A DNA stretch of 13,216 nt, taken from Panacagrimonas sp. (GTDB taxonomy: Bacteria > Pseudomonadota > Gammaproteobacteria > Nevskiales > Nevskiaceae). A program made the translations under genes and the position numbers. The notes below the pieces were generated by a model, which worked only from the letters and a program-made list of their open reading frames with translations, was not told where the DNA came from and did no database searches. Location of the stretch: NCBI GenBank assembly GCA_021773655.1, contig JAJFJX010000112.1, positions 1 through 13,216 on the forward strand, read 5' to 3'. Position 1 is the stretch's first letter; each line of letters starts with the position of its first letter. This document shows positions 1 to 6,741 of the stretch, piece by piece.

Positions 1-41
1 TAATCAGTAGGTTCGGGGTTCGAGTCCCTGGCAACCCACCA
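1..41 (+). tRNA. tRNA 3' end, probably tRNA-Lys (5' part outside window)
   Basis: The first 41 bases are the 3' part of a tRNA: the end of the anticodon arm, a variable loop, a T-arm with stem CGGGG/CCCTG around loop TTCGAGT, the 3' acceptor strand GCAACCC, discriminator A and an encoded CCA. The acceptor strand predicts a 5' end of GGGTTGC or similar, which fits bacterial tRNA-Lys (GGGTYG...CRACCC-A-CCA). The first visible base, T, would be anticodon position 36, as in TTT or CTT. tRNA-Thr also ends its anticodon in T but its acceptor stem normally starts GC, so it fits less well. The anticodon itself is outside the window. Confidence 0.85.
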
Positions 42-58
42 CCTTCGCTCCCGACCGG

Positions 59-139
59 CCTTGAATGGGGCCGGCACACGCCCCGGAAGTCCCGCGCCGG
101 TGTGCGTCCCGATCAGGTCGAGGCTTCATCGGTCGTCGT
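59..139. repeat. 81-bp direct repeat, copy A
   Basis: This copy starts CCTTGAATGGGG and matches 1315-1395 at 74 of 81 positions without gaps. It begins 18 bp after the tRNA and does not contain tRNA sequence, so it is not a simple tRNA-derived att duplication. On the minus strand both copies can encode the same short peptide ends (...TDEAST stop, and further on VPAPFK), which suggests that the repeat is a duplicated phage gene junction. Confidence 0.9.
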
Positions 140-141
140 GC

Positions 142-401
142 ATCGAGACACATGCTTTGATCCAAAGCGGGATGAGCCGGGATTAGGCGGGATTCCCCGG
201 TATACAAAGACATAGGGCGAAAACGCCGGAAGAACGTCGGACAGATGGTTTGATTCGCATTTTCGAGGTGTCGACGCTGGCATCGGCGGATATTACCGGC
301 AATGAACCGGCGTAACGCTGAAAAAAAAAAGCAGTAAAAAAGCCAGTGAAGGGACCTGAAAACGCCCCTCAACCTGCGCCCTGGTCTGTCCTGTCGGCGC
401 C
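142..401. other. Non-coding prophage flank with low-GC patches
   Basis: I see no supportable gene between the first repeat and the end of the tail-completion gene. The stretch holds three helically phased CGGGAT boxes (168-193), a small GGCG-AAAA-CGCC hairpin (216-227), an imperfect hairpin around 291-315 and a run of ten A (321-330) followed by a second A-run. The A-runs stand out against the surrounding high-GC DNA. The A-runs lie downstream of the minus-strand phage genes (T-runs on that strand), but I find no convincing stem directly before them. Confidence 0.5.
168..193. repeat. Three CGGGAT boxes at exact 10-bp spacing
   Basis: CGGGAT occurs at 168-173, 178-183 and 188-193, embedded in a decamer of the form (T/G)A(G)SCGGGAT. 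One-helical-turn spacing puts all three on the same DNA face, as in short iterons or operator clusters. The exact spacing is seen directly; a binding function is inference. Confidence 0.5.
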
Positions 402-881
402 TCACCGCCCGAATAGCCACGCCACGAATATCCACCTGGCCTCGGCTTGATCCTGCTCATCCATTCCCATGAAAGGTCGAGCGGGAATGTTGCGGCTCGG
501 GTCGCCGAACTGATGGGTAGTGGCCCATCGCGTGTTGACGCCGAACTCCAGCGCGTTGCCGTCCAGTTGCCAGCGCGGGTAATCGCCGAACTCTCCGGTG
601 AGTTGCAACAGGTCCGCCGGATTCCGGCTCCTGGCGTCGCCGGGGTCCTGGGTAGCGCGACCGCTCCGCTTGCGCGCTGCGTAGAGCGCATTCACCGGCG
701 CCCAGGGAATCCCGTCCGGACTGCGCTTCTCGGCAAAGCGCCGGGGCCACATTTCGCGCAGCAAATACTCGCCCACGATCTTGAATGGCATGCTGACATC
801 CTCGCCGGGGTCGATCAGCCGCTTGTGCTCGGCTTGCGCGGCGGTATCGTCGACATCGATCCGGAAGTGCGTGCCAGCCAT
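402..881 (-). CDS. Phage virion morphogenesis / tail-completion protein (Mu gpG-like)
   Basis: The 159-residue product resembles the phage virion morphogenesis family (Phage_tail_S type, Mu gpG-like), which acts late in tail assembly. Typical family blocks are visible in order: PDGIPWAPVN near residue 58, the LLQLTGEFGDYP segment near 92, LEFGVNTRWATTHQFGDPS near 112, and IPARPFMGMDEQD near 134. The length suits a complete protein. The start is supported by AAGGTGA (complement of 889-895) about 7 bases before ATG. It is the last of three co-oriented phage genes at 402-1333. No sheath, tube, portal or integrase gene adjoins it, so the gene is intact but the prophage is not. Confidence 0.85.
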   Translation of the reverse strand: MAGTHFRIDVDDTAAQAEHKRLIDPGEDVSMPFKIVGEYLLREMWPRRFAEKRSPDGIPWAPVNALYAARKRSGRATQDPGDARSRNPADLLQLTGEFGDYPRWQLDGNALEFGVNTRWATTHQFGDPSRNIPARPFMGMDEQDQAEARWIFVAWLFGR

Positions 882-888
882 CTGATAT

Positions 889-1017
889 TCACCTTATGCC
901 GTCGTGACAACCGGGAAGTCGCCGGTCCGGTTGGGTGATCCCGCCCTGGCAGCGTGGACACTCGTACGTGGAGAGTGGCGCACCACCGCGACGGCCCTCT
1001 TCTTTACAGACTGCCAT
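889..1017 (-). CDS. Small CxxC (zinc-ribbon-like) phage protein
   Basis: A 42-residue reading frame opens at an ATG 14 bases inside the preceding gene and closes with TGA 7 bases before the tail-completion ATG, filling the gap between the two phage genes exactly. Cysteines lie at C4, C20-x2-C23 (YECPRCQGG) and C35-H36, enough ligands for one small zinc site. The CPRC knuckle recalls Mu Com, a small zinc-finger protein, but the first CxxC of Com is absent, so I do not assign it. There is no strong Shine-Dalgarno; translation may be coupled to the overlapping upstream gene. The alternative is that it is a chance frame. Confidence 0.5.
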   Translation of the reverse strand: MAVCKEEGRRGGAPLSTYECPRCQGGITQPDRRLPGCHDGIR

Positions 1018-1333
1018 CCAGCACTTCGTACTGGCCGGCGTTGCGCAATGTGATGACGGGGACTCGCCCAGCCGAGCGGATGCTATTGGTCACAACGCGC
1101 TCGCGCCCTGTCGGCCTCTTGATCTTGGTCGCGAAATTCAAGCGCACCACAACCTTGACCTTGCGATCTGCGTCGAGCGGATCAAACACCACCAGGATCG
1201 TGTCGCTGCCCTTCTCACGGAGCACGGCGAGCGGCGCTGCAATCATGTCGACCAGGCGCCGTAGCTCGTCGCCACTGATGGCCTGACCGAAACGGACCTT
1301 TTCGTCCCGCAGCACCTTGAAAGGGGCCGGCAC
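1004..1333 (-). CDS. MuF-type C-terminal nuclease-like domain protein (gene remnant)
   Basis: The 109-residue product resembles the C-terminal domain found after MuF (SPP1 gp7-like head morphogenesis) in Mu-like phages, of the phage barnase/EndoU/ColicinE5/RelE-like nuclease group. The recognisable pattern is a strand-rich segment ILVVFDPLD, then KVKVVVRLNFATKIK, then TNSIRSAG and a final YEVLDG. The MuF head domain itself is missing. The start is a GTG at 1333, inside direct repeat B; the frame is open a further 60 bases or so upstream with no start codon. This suggests that a larger gene was cut at the repeat junction. The family assignment is from motif memory and is moderately sure; catalytic residues were not assigned. 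Confidence 0.6.
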   Translation of the reverse strand: MPAPFKVLRDEKVRFGQAISGDELRRLVDMIAAPLAVLREKGSDTILVVFDPLDADRKVKVVVRLNFATKIKRPTGRERVVTNSIRSAGRVPVITLRNAGQYEVLDGSL

Positions 1334-1395
1334 ACACCCCGGAAGTCCCGCGCCGGCGTGCGTTCCGATCAGGTCGACGCTTCATCAGTCATCGT
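1315..1395. repeat. 81-bp direct repeat, copy B
   Basis: This is the second copy of the repeat at 59-139, in the same orientation 1256 bp downstream, with 7 substitutions and no gaps. It covers the GTG start of the nuclease-like gene and the stop codon of the peptide fragment ending at 1369. No tRNA remnant lies next to it. Confidence 0.9.
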
Positions 1396-1503
1396 CGCGA
1401 TCCGCCAGTCACCGCCGGGCAGGCCGATCAGGTTCGAGCCAAGGTCCGTCATCCCGAACCGAATGCGCCTGACCAGCCATCGTCGCGAGCTGCGCGATCC
1501 TGC
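1369..1503 (-). pseudogene. Possible phage gene 3' fragment
   Basis: A 44-codon minus-strand frame ends at TGA (1371-1369) inside repeat B and reads ...GLPGGDWRIATMTDEAST. It opens right after a stop at 1504-1506; an internal ATG at 1452 would give 27 residues. It has protein-like composition and sits just upstream of, and collinear with, the prophage remnant, so it may be the tail end of another phage gene. I do not recognise the family. The rest of 1504-1617 shows nothing I can call. Confidence 0.3.
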
Positions 1504-1617
1504 TCAAACCCGGGTCGGGAAACCGATTTCATGGCGCGGCTCCGTGGTGACAGGCATAGAAAGCGGCGTCGCCATGCCTCCCGCCGTTGAATTGGATCTG
1601 ATGCCGGCCAGGGAGCG

Positions 1618-1626
1618 TGAGATAAT
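1618..1626 (+). promoter_or_regulatory. Extended -10 promoter candidate for metG
   Basis: TGAGATAAT is an extended -10 (TGn followed by GATAAT, 5 of 6 to consensus). It would start a transcript about 22 bases before the metG ATG. The best -35 at 17-bp spacing is only CTGATG (1598-1603), which suits an extended -10 promoter. No promoter was tested. Confidence 0.4.
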
Positions 1627-1654
1627 CCCGTAATTGTCCTGAGACGCGCCGACC

Positions 1655-3703
1655 ATGGCCCGCAAGATCCTCGTCACCAATGCCCTGCCCTACGCCAATG
1701 GCCCGCTGCACCTGGGGCATCTGGTGGGTTATGTGCAGGCCGACATCTGGGTTCGCTACCAACGACTGCGCGGAAACGACGTGACCTATGTCTGCGCCGA
1801 TGATGCCCATGGCACGCCCATCATGCTGGCGGCAGAAAAGGCCGGGGTGACGCCCGAGACCTTCATCGAGAAGGTGCGCGCGGAGCACGCGCAGGATTTC
1901 CATGATTTCGGCGTTCACTTCGATCACTATCATTCGACGCACTCCGAGGAAAACCGCCTGCTCAGCGAGCTGATCTACACTCGGCTTCGGAATGGCGGCG
2001 CCATCGCGCGGCGTTCGATCCAGCAGCTCTATGATCCGGTGCGCAACATGTTCCTGCCGGATCGCTATATCAAGGGCGATTGTCCCAGATGCGGCACCGC
2101 CGACCAGTACGGGGACAACTGCGAGCATTGCGGCGCAGCCTACTCGCCCACGGATCTGGGGAATCCACGCTCGGTGGTGTCCGGCGCCAAGCCCGAGATG
2201 CGCGACTCCGAGCACTTCTTCTTCGAGCTCGGAAAATTTCAGATCTTTCTTCAGCAGTGGCTGGAAGGCGACGTCGCCCATCCTTCGGTCAAGGCCAAGC
2301 TGCGCGAGTGGTTCGATTCCGGACTCAAGGACTGGGACATTTCCCGCGACGCCCCCTATTTCGGATTCCCGATTCCTGGCGAGCCGGGAAAGTTCTTCTA
2401 TGTCTGGCTCGACGCGCCGATCGGGTACATGGCCAGTCATCGCGCGTGGTGCGACCGCAACGATCAGGACTTCGACGCCTTCTGGTCCGCCGGCTCGACG
2501 GCAGAACTGCATCACTTCATCGGCAAGGACATCGTCAATTTCCACGGTCTGTTCTGGCCGGCGATGCTGCACGGCTCTCAGCACCGCACGCCAACCCGTC
2601 TGCACGTCAACGGCTATCTGACGATCAATGGCGCCAAGATGAGCAAGAGCCGCGGCACCTTCGTGCGTGCACGCACCTGGCTGTCGCACCTGGAACCGGA
2701 AGCCCTGCGCTACTACTTCGCCGCCAAGCTCGGTAGCAGCGTCGACGATCTGGACCTGGACCTGAAAGACTTTCAGGCCCGCGTCAACAGCGACCTGGTG
2801 GGCAAATTCGTCAATATCGCCAGCCGCTGTGCCGGCTTCATCGAAAAGCTGTTCGAGGGCCGCCTGGCGTCACAGATGCACGACCGCGAGCTGTTCGAAG
2901 ACCTCGCCTCGGAGGCCGACGAGATCGGCCTGTTGTACGAAGCCGGCGACGACGCCGCCGCGCTGCGTCAGATCATGATGATGGCCGACGATGCCAACGC
3001 CGAGATCCAGAAGCTCGCGCCCTGGAAGCTGGCCAGGGATCCGGAACAACGCACGGCGCTGCACCGGATCTGCACGACCTTCCTCAACGTGTTCCGCCAG
3101 ATCGCGCTGTACCTCAAGCCGGTGCTGCCGGGCATCGCGCAGCGCGTCGAGCATTTCCTCGACGTCCCCGAATTGACCTGGGGCGATCTGCAGACGCCGC
3201 TGCTCGACCACACCATTCGTCCCTACTCGGCGCTGATCACCCGCATCGAACAGAAGAACGTCGACGCGATGATGATCGCCGAAGCCGCGGACGGCACCGC
3301 GGCAGAAACGGAGCCGGCGACGAGCCAATCCTCGCGGCAGGCAACGGCCAGCTCCGAGAAACCCGACACTGCCAACACCGTCGGCATCGACCACTTCAAT
3401 GCAATCGATCTGCGCATCGCGCGCATCGTCACTGCCGAACCGGTCAGTGGCGCCGACAAGCTGCTGCGCCTGCAGCTCGATCTCGGGGCGCTCGGTCAGC
3501 GCCAGGTCTTTGCCGGCATCAAGGCGGCATACGCCCCGCAGGATCTGGTGGGACGACTGACCCTGTGCGTCGCCAACCTGGCGCCGCGCAAGATGAAGTT
3601 CGGCCTGTCCGAGGGCATGGTGCTGGCTGCCAGTGATGATCGCGGCGGCCCCTTCCTGCTGTCGCCTGATTCTGGCGCGCACGCCGGCATGCGGGTGAAG
3701 TAA
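1655..3703 (+). CDS. metG: Methionyl-tRNA synthetase
   Basis: This cytosolic class I aminoacyl-tRNA synthetase charges tRNA-Met with methionine using ATP. The 682-residue product is full length (E. coli MetG is about 677). Visible signatures are the HIGH-type HLGH at 19-22, a zinc knuckle C143-x2-C146-x9-C156-x2-C159, and KMSKS at 328-332. The helical anticodon-binding region follows, then an Ala/Ser/Glu-rich linker around 545-575 and a C-terminal EMAP-II/Trbp111-like tRNA-binding OB fold from about 578. The ATG is placed by the MARKILVTNALPYANGPLH N-terminus typical of the family. The gene is followed after 40 bases by rnfB. Confidence 0.98.
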   Translation: MARKILVTNALPYANGPLHLGHLVGYVQADIWVRYQRLRGNDVTYVCADDAHGTPIMLAAEKAGVTPETFIEKVRAEHAQDFHDFGVHFDHYHSTHSEENRLLSELIYTRLRNGGAIARRSIQQLYDPVRNMFLPDRYIKGDCPRCGTADQYGDNCEHCGAAYSPTDLGNPRSVVSGAKPEMRDSEHFFFELGKFQIFLQQWLEGDVAHPSVKAKLREWFDSGLKDWDISRDAPYFGFPIPGEPGKFFYVWLDAPIGYMASHRAWCDRNDQDFDAFWSAGSTAELHHFIGKDIVNFHGLFWPAMLHGSQHRTPTRLHVNGYLTINGAKMSKSRGTFVRARTWLSHLEPEALRYYFAAKLGSSVDDLDLDLKDFQARVNSDLVGKFVNIASRCAGFIEKLFEGRLASQMHDRELFEDLASEADEIGLLYEAGDDAAALRQIMMMADDANAEIQKLAPWKLARDPEQRTALHRICTTFLNVFRQIALYLKPVLPGIAQRVEHFLDVPELTWGDLQTPLLDHTIRPYSALITRIEQKNVDAMMIAEAADGTAAETEPATSQSSRQATASSEKPDTANTVGIDHFNAIDLRIARIVTAEPVSGADKLLRLQLDLGALGQRQVFAGIKAAYAPQDLVGRLTLCVANLAPRKMKFGLSEGMVLAASDDRGGPFLLSPDSGAHAGMRVK

Positions 3704-3743
3704 GGATCCGGCGCGCCCGCCTGCGGCCCTGCCGACCGCTGCC

Positions 3744-4364
3744 ATGCACCAGCACGCCACCCTGACCGACCGACTCGACGCACTGCTGCCGCAGACGCAA
3801 TGCACGCGTTGCGGCTACCCCGCCTGCCGTCCCTACGCCGAGGCCATGGCCGGTGGACTGGCCGACATCAACCGCTGTCCGCCCGGCGGCGCAGCGGGCA
3901 TCGAGCGACTGGCGCAAAGCCTGGGCCGGCCGCCCTTGCCGCTGGACCCGGCATGTGGCCACGAAAAGGCGGTCCAGACGCTGGCAGTCATCATCGAGGC
4001 CGATTGCATCGGCTGCACCAAGTGCATCCAGGCCTGCCCGGTCGATGCCATCGTCGGCGCGATGAATCTCATGCACACGGTCATCAGCGGGCACTGCAAC
4101 GGCTGCGAGCTGTGCGTGCCGGCCTGTCCGGTGGATTGCATCGAGATGGTCGAGGCGCCCGGCATCCCGCCGCCATTCACACACGCCGAAGCGTTCAGAT
4201 CTCGATATCGGGCGCGCAACCACCGTCTGGCGCAGATCGAACGGGAAAACGAGATGCGAAGGCGCCGGCACCGGGTCCGGCCAGACCCGGTGGCTGCTGC
4301 GCTGGCCCGCGCACAGGACCGCCTGGATGAACACGGCAACGCAACGGATCGCGGTTCGGCATGA
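3744..4364 (+). CDS. rnfB: RnfB-type soluble polyferredoxin
   Basis: The 206-residue protein carries three predicted [4Fe-4S] clusters: a Fes-type site (C20-x2-C23-x4-C28-x16-C45, in CTRCGYPACRPYAEA) and two bacterial ferredoxin sites (C88, C91, C94, C98 and C118, C121, C124, C128). This is the RnfB/RsxB architecture, but the N-terminal membrane anchor is missing, so the protein should be soluble. No other rnf genes are present. The C-terminal 60 residues are very basic and probably helical. The ATG at 3744 is the only usual start after an in-frame stop at 3696; no clear Shine-Dalgarno is visible. It overlaps nth by ATGA, so the two are translationally coupled. In E. coli, nth also follows the rnf/rsx operon. 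Confidence 0.88.
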   Translation: MHQHATLTDRLDALLPQTQCTRCGYPACRPYAEAMAGGLADINRCPPGGAAGIERLAQSLGRPPLPLDPACGHEKAVQTLAVIIEADCIGCTKCIQACPVDAIVGAMNLMHTVISGHCNGCELCVPACPVDCIEMVEAPGIPPPFTHAEAFRSRYRARNHRLAQIERENEMRRRRHRVRPDPVAAALARAQDRLDEHGNATDRGSA

Positions 4365-5035
4365 ATCCGGCCAGGCGCCAGGAAATCTACGCGCGCCTGC
4401 GCGCGGCCAACCCGGCGCCGACCACCGAGCTGAAGTTCACCTCGCCGTTCGAATTGCTGGTCGCGGTGGTGCTCTCGGCGCAGGCCACCGACGTGTCGGT
4501 CAACAAGGCCACTGCAAGGCTCTACCCGGTTGCCAATACCCCCTCGGCGATCCTCGGGCTGGGCGAAGCGGGTTTACGCGAACACATCAAGACCATCGGC
4601 CTGTTCAACACCAAGGCGAAGAACGTCATTGCGCTGTGCCGACAACTGCTGGAGCGGCATGACGGACAGGTTCCACGAGATCGCGACTCGCTGGAAAAGC
4701 TGCCCGGTGTCGGTCGCAAGACCGCCAACGTGGTTCTCAATACCGCATTTGGCGAGCCCACGATCGCGGTGGACACGCACATATTCCGAGTTGCCAACCG
4801 CACCGGGCTGGCACGTGGCGCCACCGTACGCCAGGTCGAGGACCGCCTGGTGAAATTCACGCCGGCAGAGTACCGGCGGGATGCACATCACTGGCTGATC
4901 CTGCACGGCCGTTACGTGTGCAAGGCGCTCAAGCCGGACTGCGCGGGTTGCGACATTGCCGATCTTTGCGATACCCGTAACAGCCGCCTATCGAGTCCCG
5001 GCCAACCCGGACCGAGCGCACGCGGACGACCGTGA
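4361..5035 (+). CDS. nth: Endonuclease III (DNA glycosylase/AP lyase)
   Basis: This base-excision repair enzyme removes oxidised pyrimidines and cleaves at the abasic site. The 224-residue protein has the helix-hairpin-helix LPGVGRKTA with catalytic Lys120, the active-site Asp138 in VDTHIFRV, and a C-terminal [4Fe-4S] loop C187-x6-C194-x2-C197-x5-C203, the same spacing and numbering as E. coli Nth. A Pro/Gly/Arg-rich tail of about 20 residues follows and is probably disordered. The ATG overlaps the rnfB stop (ATGA). The gene converges with the lipoprotein gene only 8 bases away; I see no terminator between them. Confidence 0.97.
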   Translation: MNPARRQEIYARLRAANPAPTTELKFTSPFELLVAVVLSAQATDVSVNKATARLYPVANTPSAILGLGEAGLREHIKTIGLFNTKAKNVIALCRQLLERHDGQVPRDRDSLEKLPGVGRKTANVVLNTAFGEPTIAVDTHIFRVANRTGLARGATVRQVEDRLVKFTPAEYRRDAHHWLILHGRYVCKALKPDCAGCDIADLCDTRNSRLSSPGQPGPSARGRP

Positions 5036-5043
5036 CGTCCGGC

Positions 5044-5646
5044 TCAGGGCGCAGCGGAAAACGCCGCGCTCAGGCGCTCGATCAGTTCGCGGGTGGCCTG
5101 CGCCGCCAGGTCACCGGAGACCTGCGCGAATGCCGCCGCGGTGGGTTCCGGCAATGGCCGGGCCTGCGAGAACTCGACCACGAAGCGCGGCTGGCGCGCC
5201 TCGTCGGTGACCACGAAATCGACTGCGAACTCGGCCCGGGCGCCATCCGGGTGCAGGTGCATGACCAACCGACGCAGACGTGGGCGGATCACGAACCTGG
5301 CGCGTACGCGACTGCTGCGGGTATGCACCCTGTCCTGACCCAGCACATACCGCAGGCTGCTCTGCAAGCCGTCGCTGAGCATGCGGGCCGGCTGTTCGGT
5401 CCAGAATACGTAACCGTAGCGCTCCAGGGCGCCCCCGCCTTCTGGCCGGCGGTAGAGCATCTGTCGCTCCGTGTACAGGCCGTGCGCCTCGAACGGCTCC
5501 ACCCGGACATCCGGTGCGTCGGCCATCACCGGCGTGGCCTCGGGCAAGGCGCCGTCCAGCGCGTAGTAGCGCTCGGAATACACCGGCGCCCGGCTGCAGG
5601 CCGTGCACAGGAACAGCAGCGACAGCAACAGACCGGCTCGAGTCAT
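5044..5646 (-). CDS. ABC-type transport auxiliary lipoprotein (PqiC-like)
   Basis: The 200-residue protein fits the ABC_trans_aux/PqiC family: lipoproteins that work with MCE proteins in lipid movement between inner and outer membranes. It has a signal peptide with an atypical lipobox, CTAC (Cys17, with Cys rather than Leu at -3), followed by the family start YYALDG and later VRVEPF, YTERQMLYRR and WTEQPARML. The C-terminal half predicts strands then a helix (TRELIERLSAAF). The start overlaps the stop of the MCE gene by ATGA, so the two are coupled. The mature protein is probably anchored to the outer membrane, though it may be in the inner one. Confidence 0.82.
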   Translation of the reverse strand: MTRAGLLLSLLFLCTACSRAPVYSERYYALDGALPEATPVMADAPDVRVEPFEAHGLYTERQMLYRRPEGGGALERYGYVFWTEQPARMLSDGLQSSLRYVLGQDRVHTRSSRVRARFVIRPRLRRLVMHLHPDGARAEFAVDFVVTDEARQPRFVVEFSQARPLPEPTAAAFAQVSGDLAAQATRELIERLSAAFSAAP

Positions 5647-6623
5647 GGAGGCTGGGGCAACGGCGGCAACGGGGCCTGCGGATCGGGTTCGCGCTCGGCT
5701 CCCCTCAGGATCACCCCGGGATTCTGGCGAAGCTGACGGGAGAAGTCCCGGAAGTTCCTGGCGGTCAGGTCCATCTCCTCGCCGATGGGTTCGGCATAAC
5801 GCGACAGCGTCGAGGTCAGGTAGCGGAATTCGTGCAGTCCCACCAGCAGGTCATCGCCACCGGCCTCGAGCAGTCCGTCGAGTTGTTCCGAAGCGCTGCG
5901 CAGACTTCCGGCGGTCCGGTCGACATTCTTGATCAGGCGATCCACGGCACCGATGCGTTCGGGTGACATGAATTGATCGACCCGGTCAGTGGCCTTGGCC
6001 AGGTTGGTGGTAGCAACCGCCGCCTCGCGCGCAATGGTCGGCCAGTTCTCCGCCGTTGCGCTGGTGATGACGCGCAGATCCTGCACCATCGGCCGCAGAT
6101 CGCTTTCCAGCAGCTCGCCGAAGGTCGAAACCTGCTTGTTGAGATTGTCCAGCAACGGCAAGAGGCCGGTATCGGTGAGTTCGTCGAAGTTTCCAGCGGC
6201 GCTGGAGATGCTCGAAAGGATGTCCACGCCACCGGCCGGCTCGATGCGATCCCCGGGCTCAAGCAGGTTGCCGCTGGTGCCGGCGGTGATGCTGATGGTC
6301 TGCGGCGAGAGCACGCCCGGCGATACCGGTCGCGCGATGCTGTTGTCCGGAATCTGCCAACCACGCTGCACGGAAAGTTCGACACGAAAACGTGTCTGCC
6401 CGTCGTCCTGCATCGGATCGATACGCTCGACCTGACCCACCGGGTAGCCCTCGAACACCACCTGCGATCCGAACTTCAGGCCGGTGACATTGGCGTACTC
6501 GGTCCAGTAGAGGTCGGTGGCGCCGGTGCGACCGGCCAGGAAGGCCAGCGCGACCACCAGGCTGAGGATGGCCGCCAGAACAAAGGCGCCGACGACGGCG
6601 AGGTTGGCGCGGGTGGAAATCAT
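5643..6623 (-). CDS. MCE/MlaD-family lipid-transport protein
   Basis: The 326-residue product is an inner-membrane-anchored periplasmic MCE protein. It has a transmembrane segment at about 8-29 (AVVGAFVLAAILSLVVALAF), an MCE/MlaD domain from about 38 to 128 (TEYANVTGLKFGSQVVFEGYPVG is its hallmark start; GVLSPQTISI near 103), a long helical region with heptad-like spacing to about 295, and a Pro-rich tail. The helical part is expected to build a hexameric tunnel. I chose ATG at 6623; a TTG three codons upstream (6632) is also possible. Its normal partners, the MlaE-type permease and MlaF-type ATPase, are not adjacent: the divergent DUF1134 gene begins 118 bases away. Confidence 0.88.
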   Translation of the reverse strand: MISTRANLAVVGAFVLAAILSLVVALAFLAGRTGATDLYWTEYANVTGLKFGSQVVFEGYPVGQVERIDPMQDDGQTRFRVELSVQRGWQIPDNSIARPVSPGVLSPQTISITAGTSGNLLEPGDRIEPAGGVDILSSISSAAGNFDELTDTGLLPLLDNLNKQVSTFGELLESDLRPMVQDLRVITSATAENWPTIAREAAVATTNLAKATDRVDQFMSPERIGAVDRLIKNVDRTAGSLRSASEQLDGLLEAGGDDLLVGLHEFRYLTSTLSRYAEPIGEEMDLTARNFRDFSRQLRQNPGVILRGAEREPDPQAPLPPLPQPP

Positions 6624-6679
6624 CGGACTCAAGCCTAGCAGAGCTGTTTGCAGCCGGGCGTGTTCAGGCTTGGCTCATA

Positions 6680-6703
6680 GCTTTGCCGCAGGCTTTGTCG
6701 CAG
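6680..6703. repeat. Tandem 12-bp duplication in a divergent promoter region
   Basis: GCTTTGCCGCAG is followed immediately by GCTTTGTCGCAG (one mismatch). It lies between the divergently read MCE gene and the DUF1134 gene, where it could be a direct-repeat operator or just a slippage duplication. No convincing -35/-10 pair was found for either gene. Confidence 0.45.
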
Positions 6704-6741
6704 CCTTCATCAAACCCGATTCTTACCGACCGGAGTCCTCC

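Noticed and set aside
300..345. Intrinsic terminator at the A-runs downstream of the phage genes
   Set aside because: On the minus strand the T-runs are present, but no stable stem lies directly upstream of them.
1..1395. Classical tRNA-integrated prophage with attL/attR
   Set aside because: The 81-bp repeats begin 18 bp beyond the tRNA, contain none of its 3' end, and no integrase is present.
1529..2689. 386-codon minus-strand open frame opposite metG
   Set aside because: metG is unmistakable on the plus strand with all its motifs; the antisense frame is a high-GC shadow without recognisable domains. The same holds for minus-strand frames at 2870-3805 and 3519-4334.
6517..6741. N-terminal extension of the DUF1134 protein starting at 6517
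   Set aside because: The extension overlaps the MCE gene and would bury the signal peptide; ATG 6742 has GGAG and a normal signal sequence.
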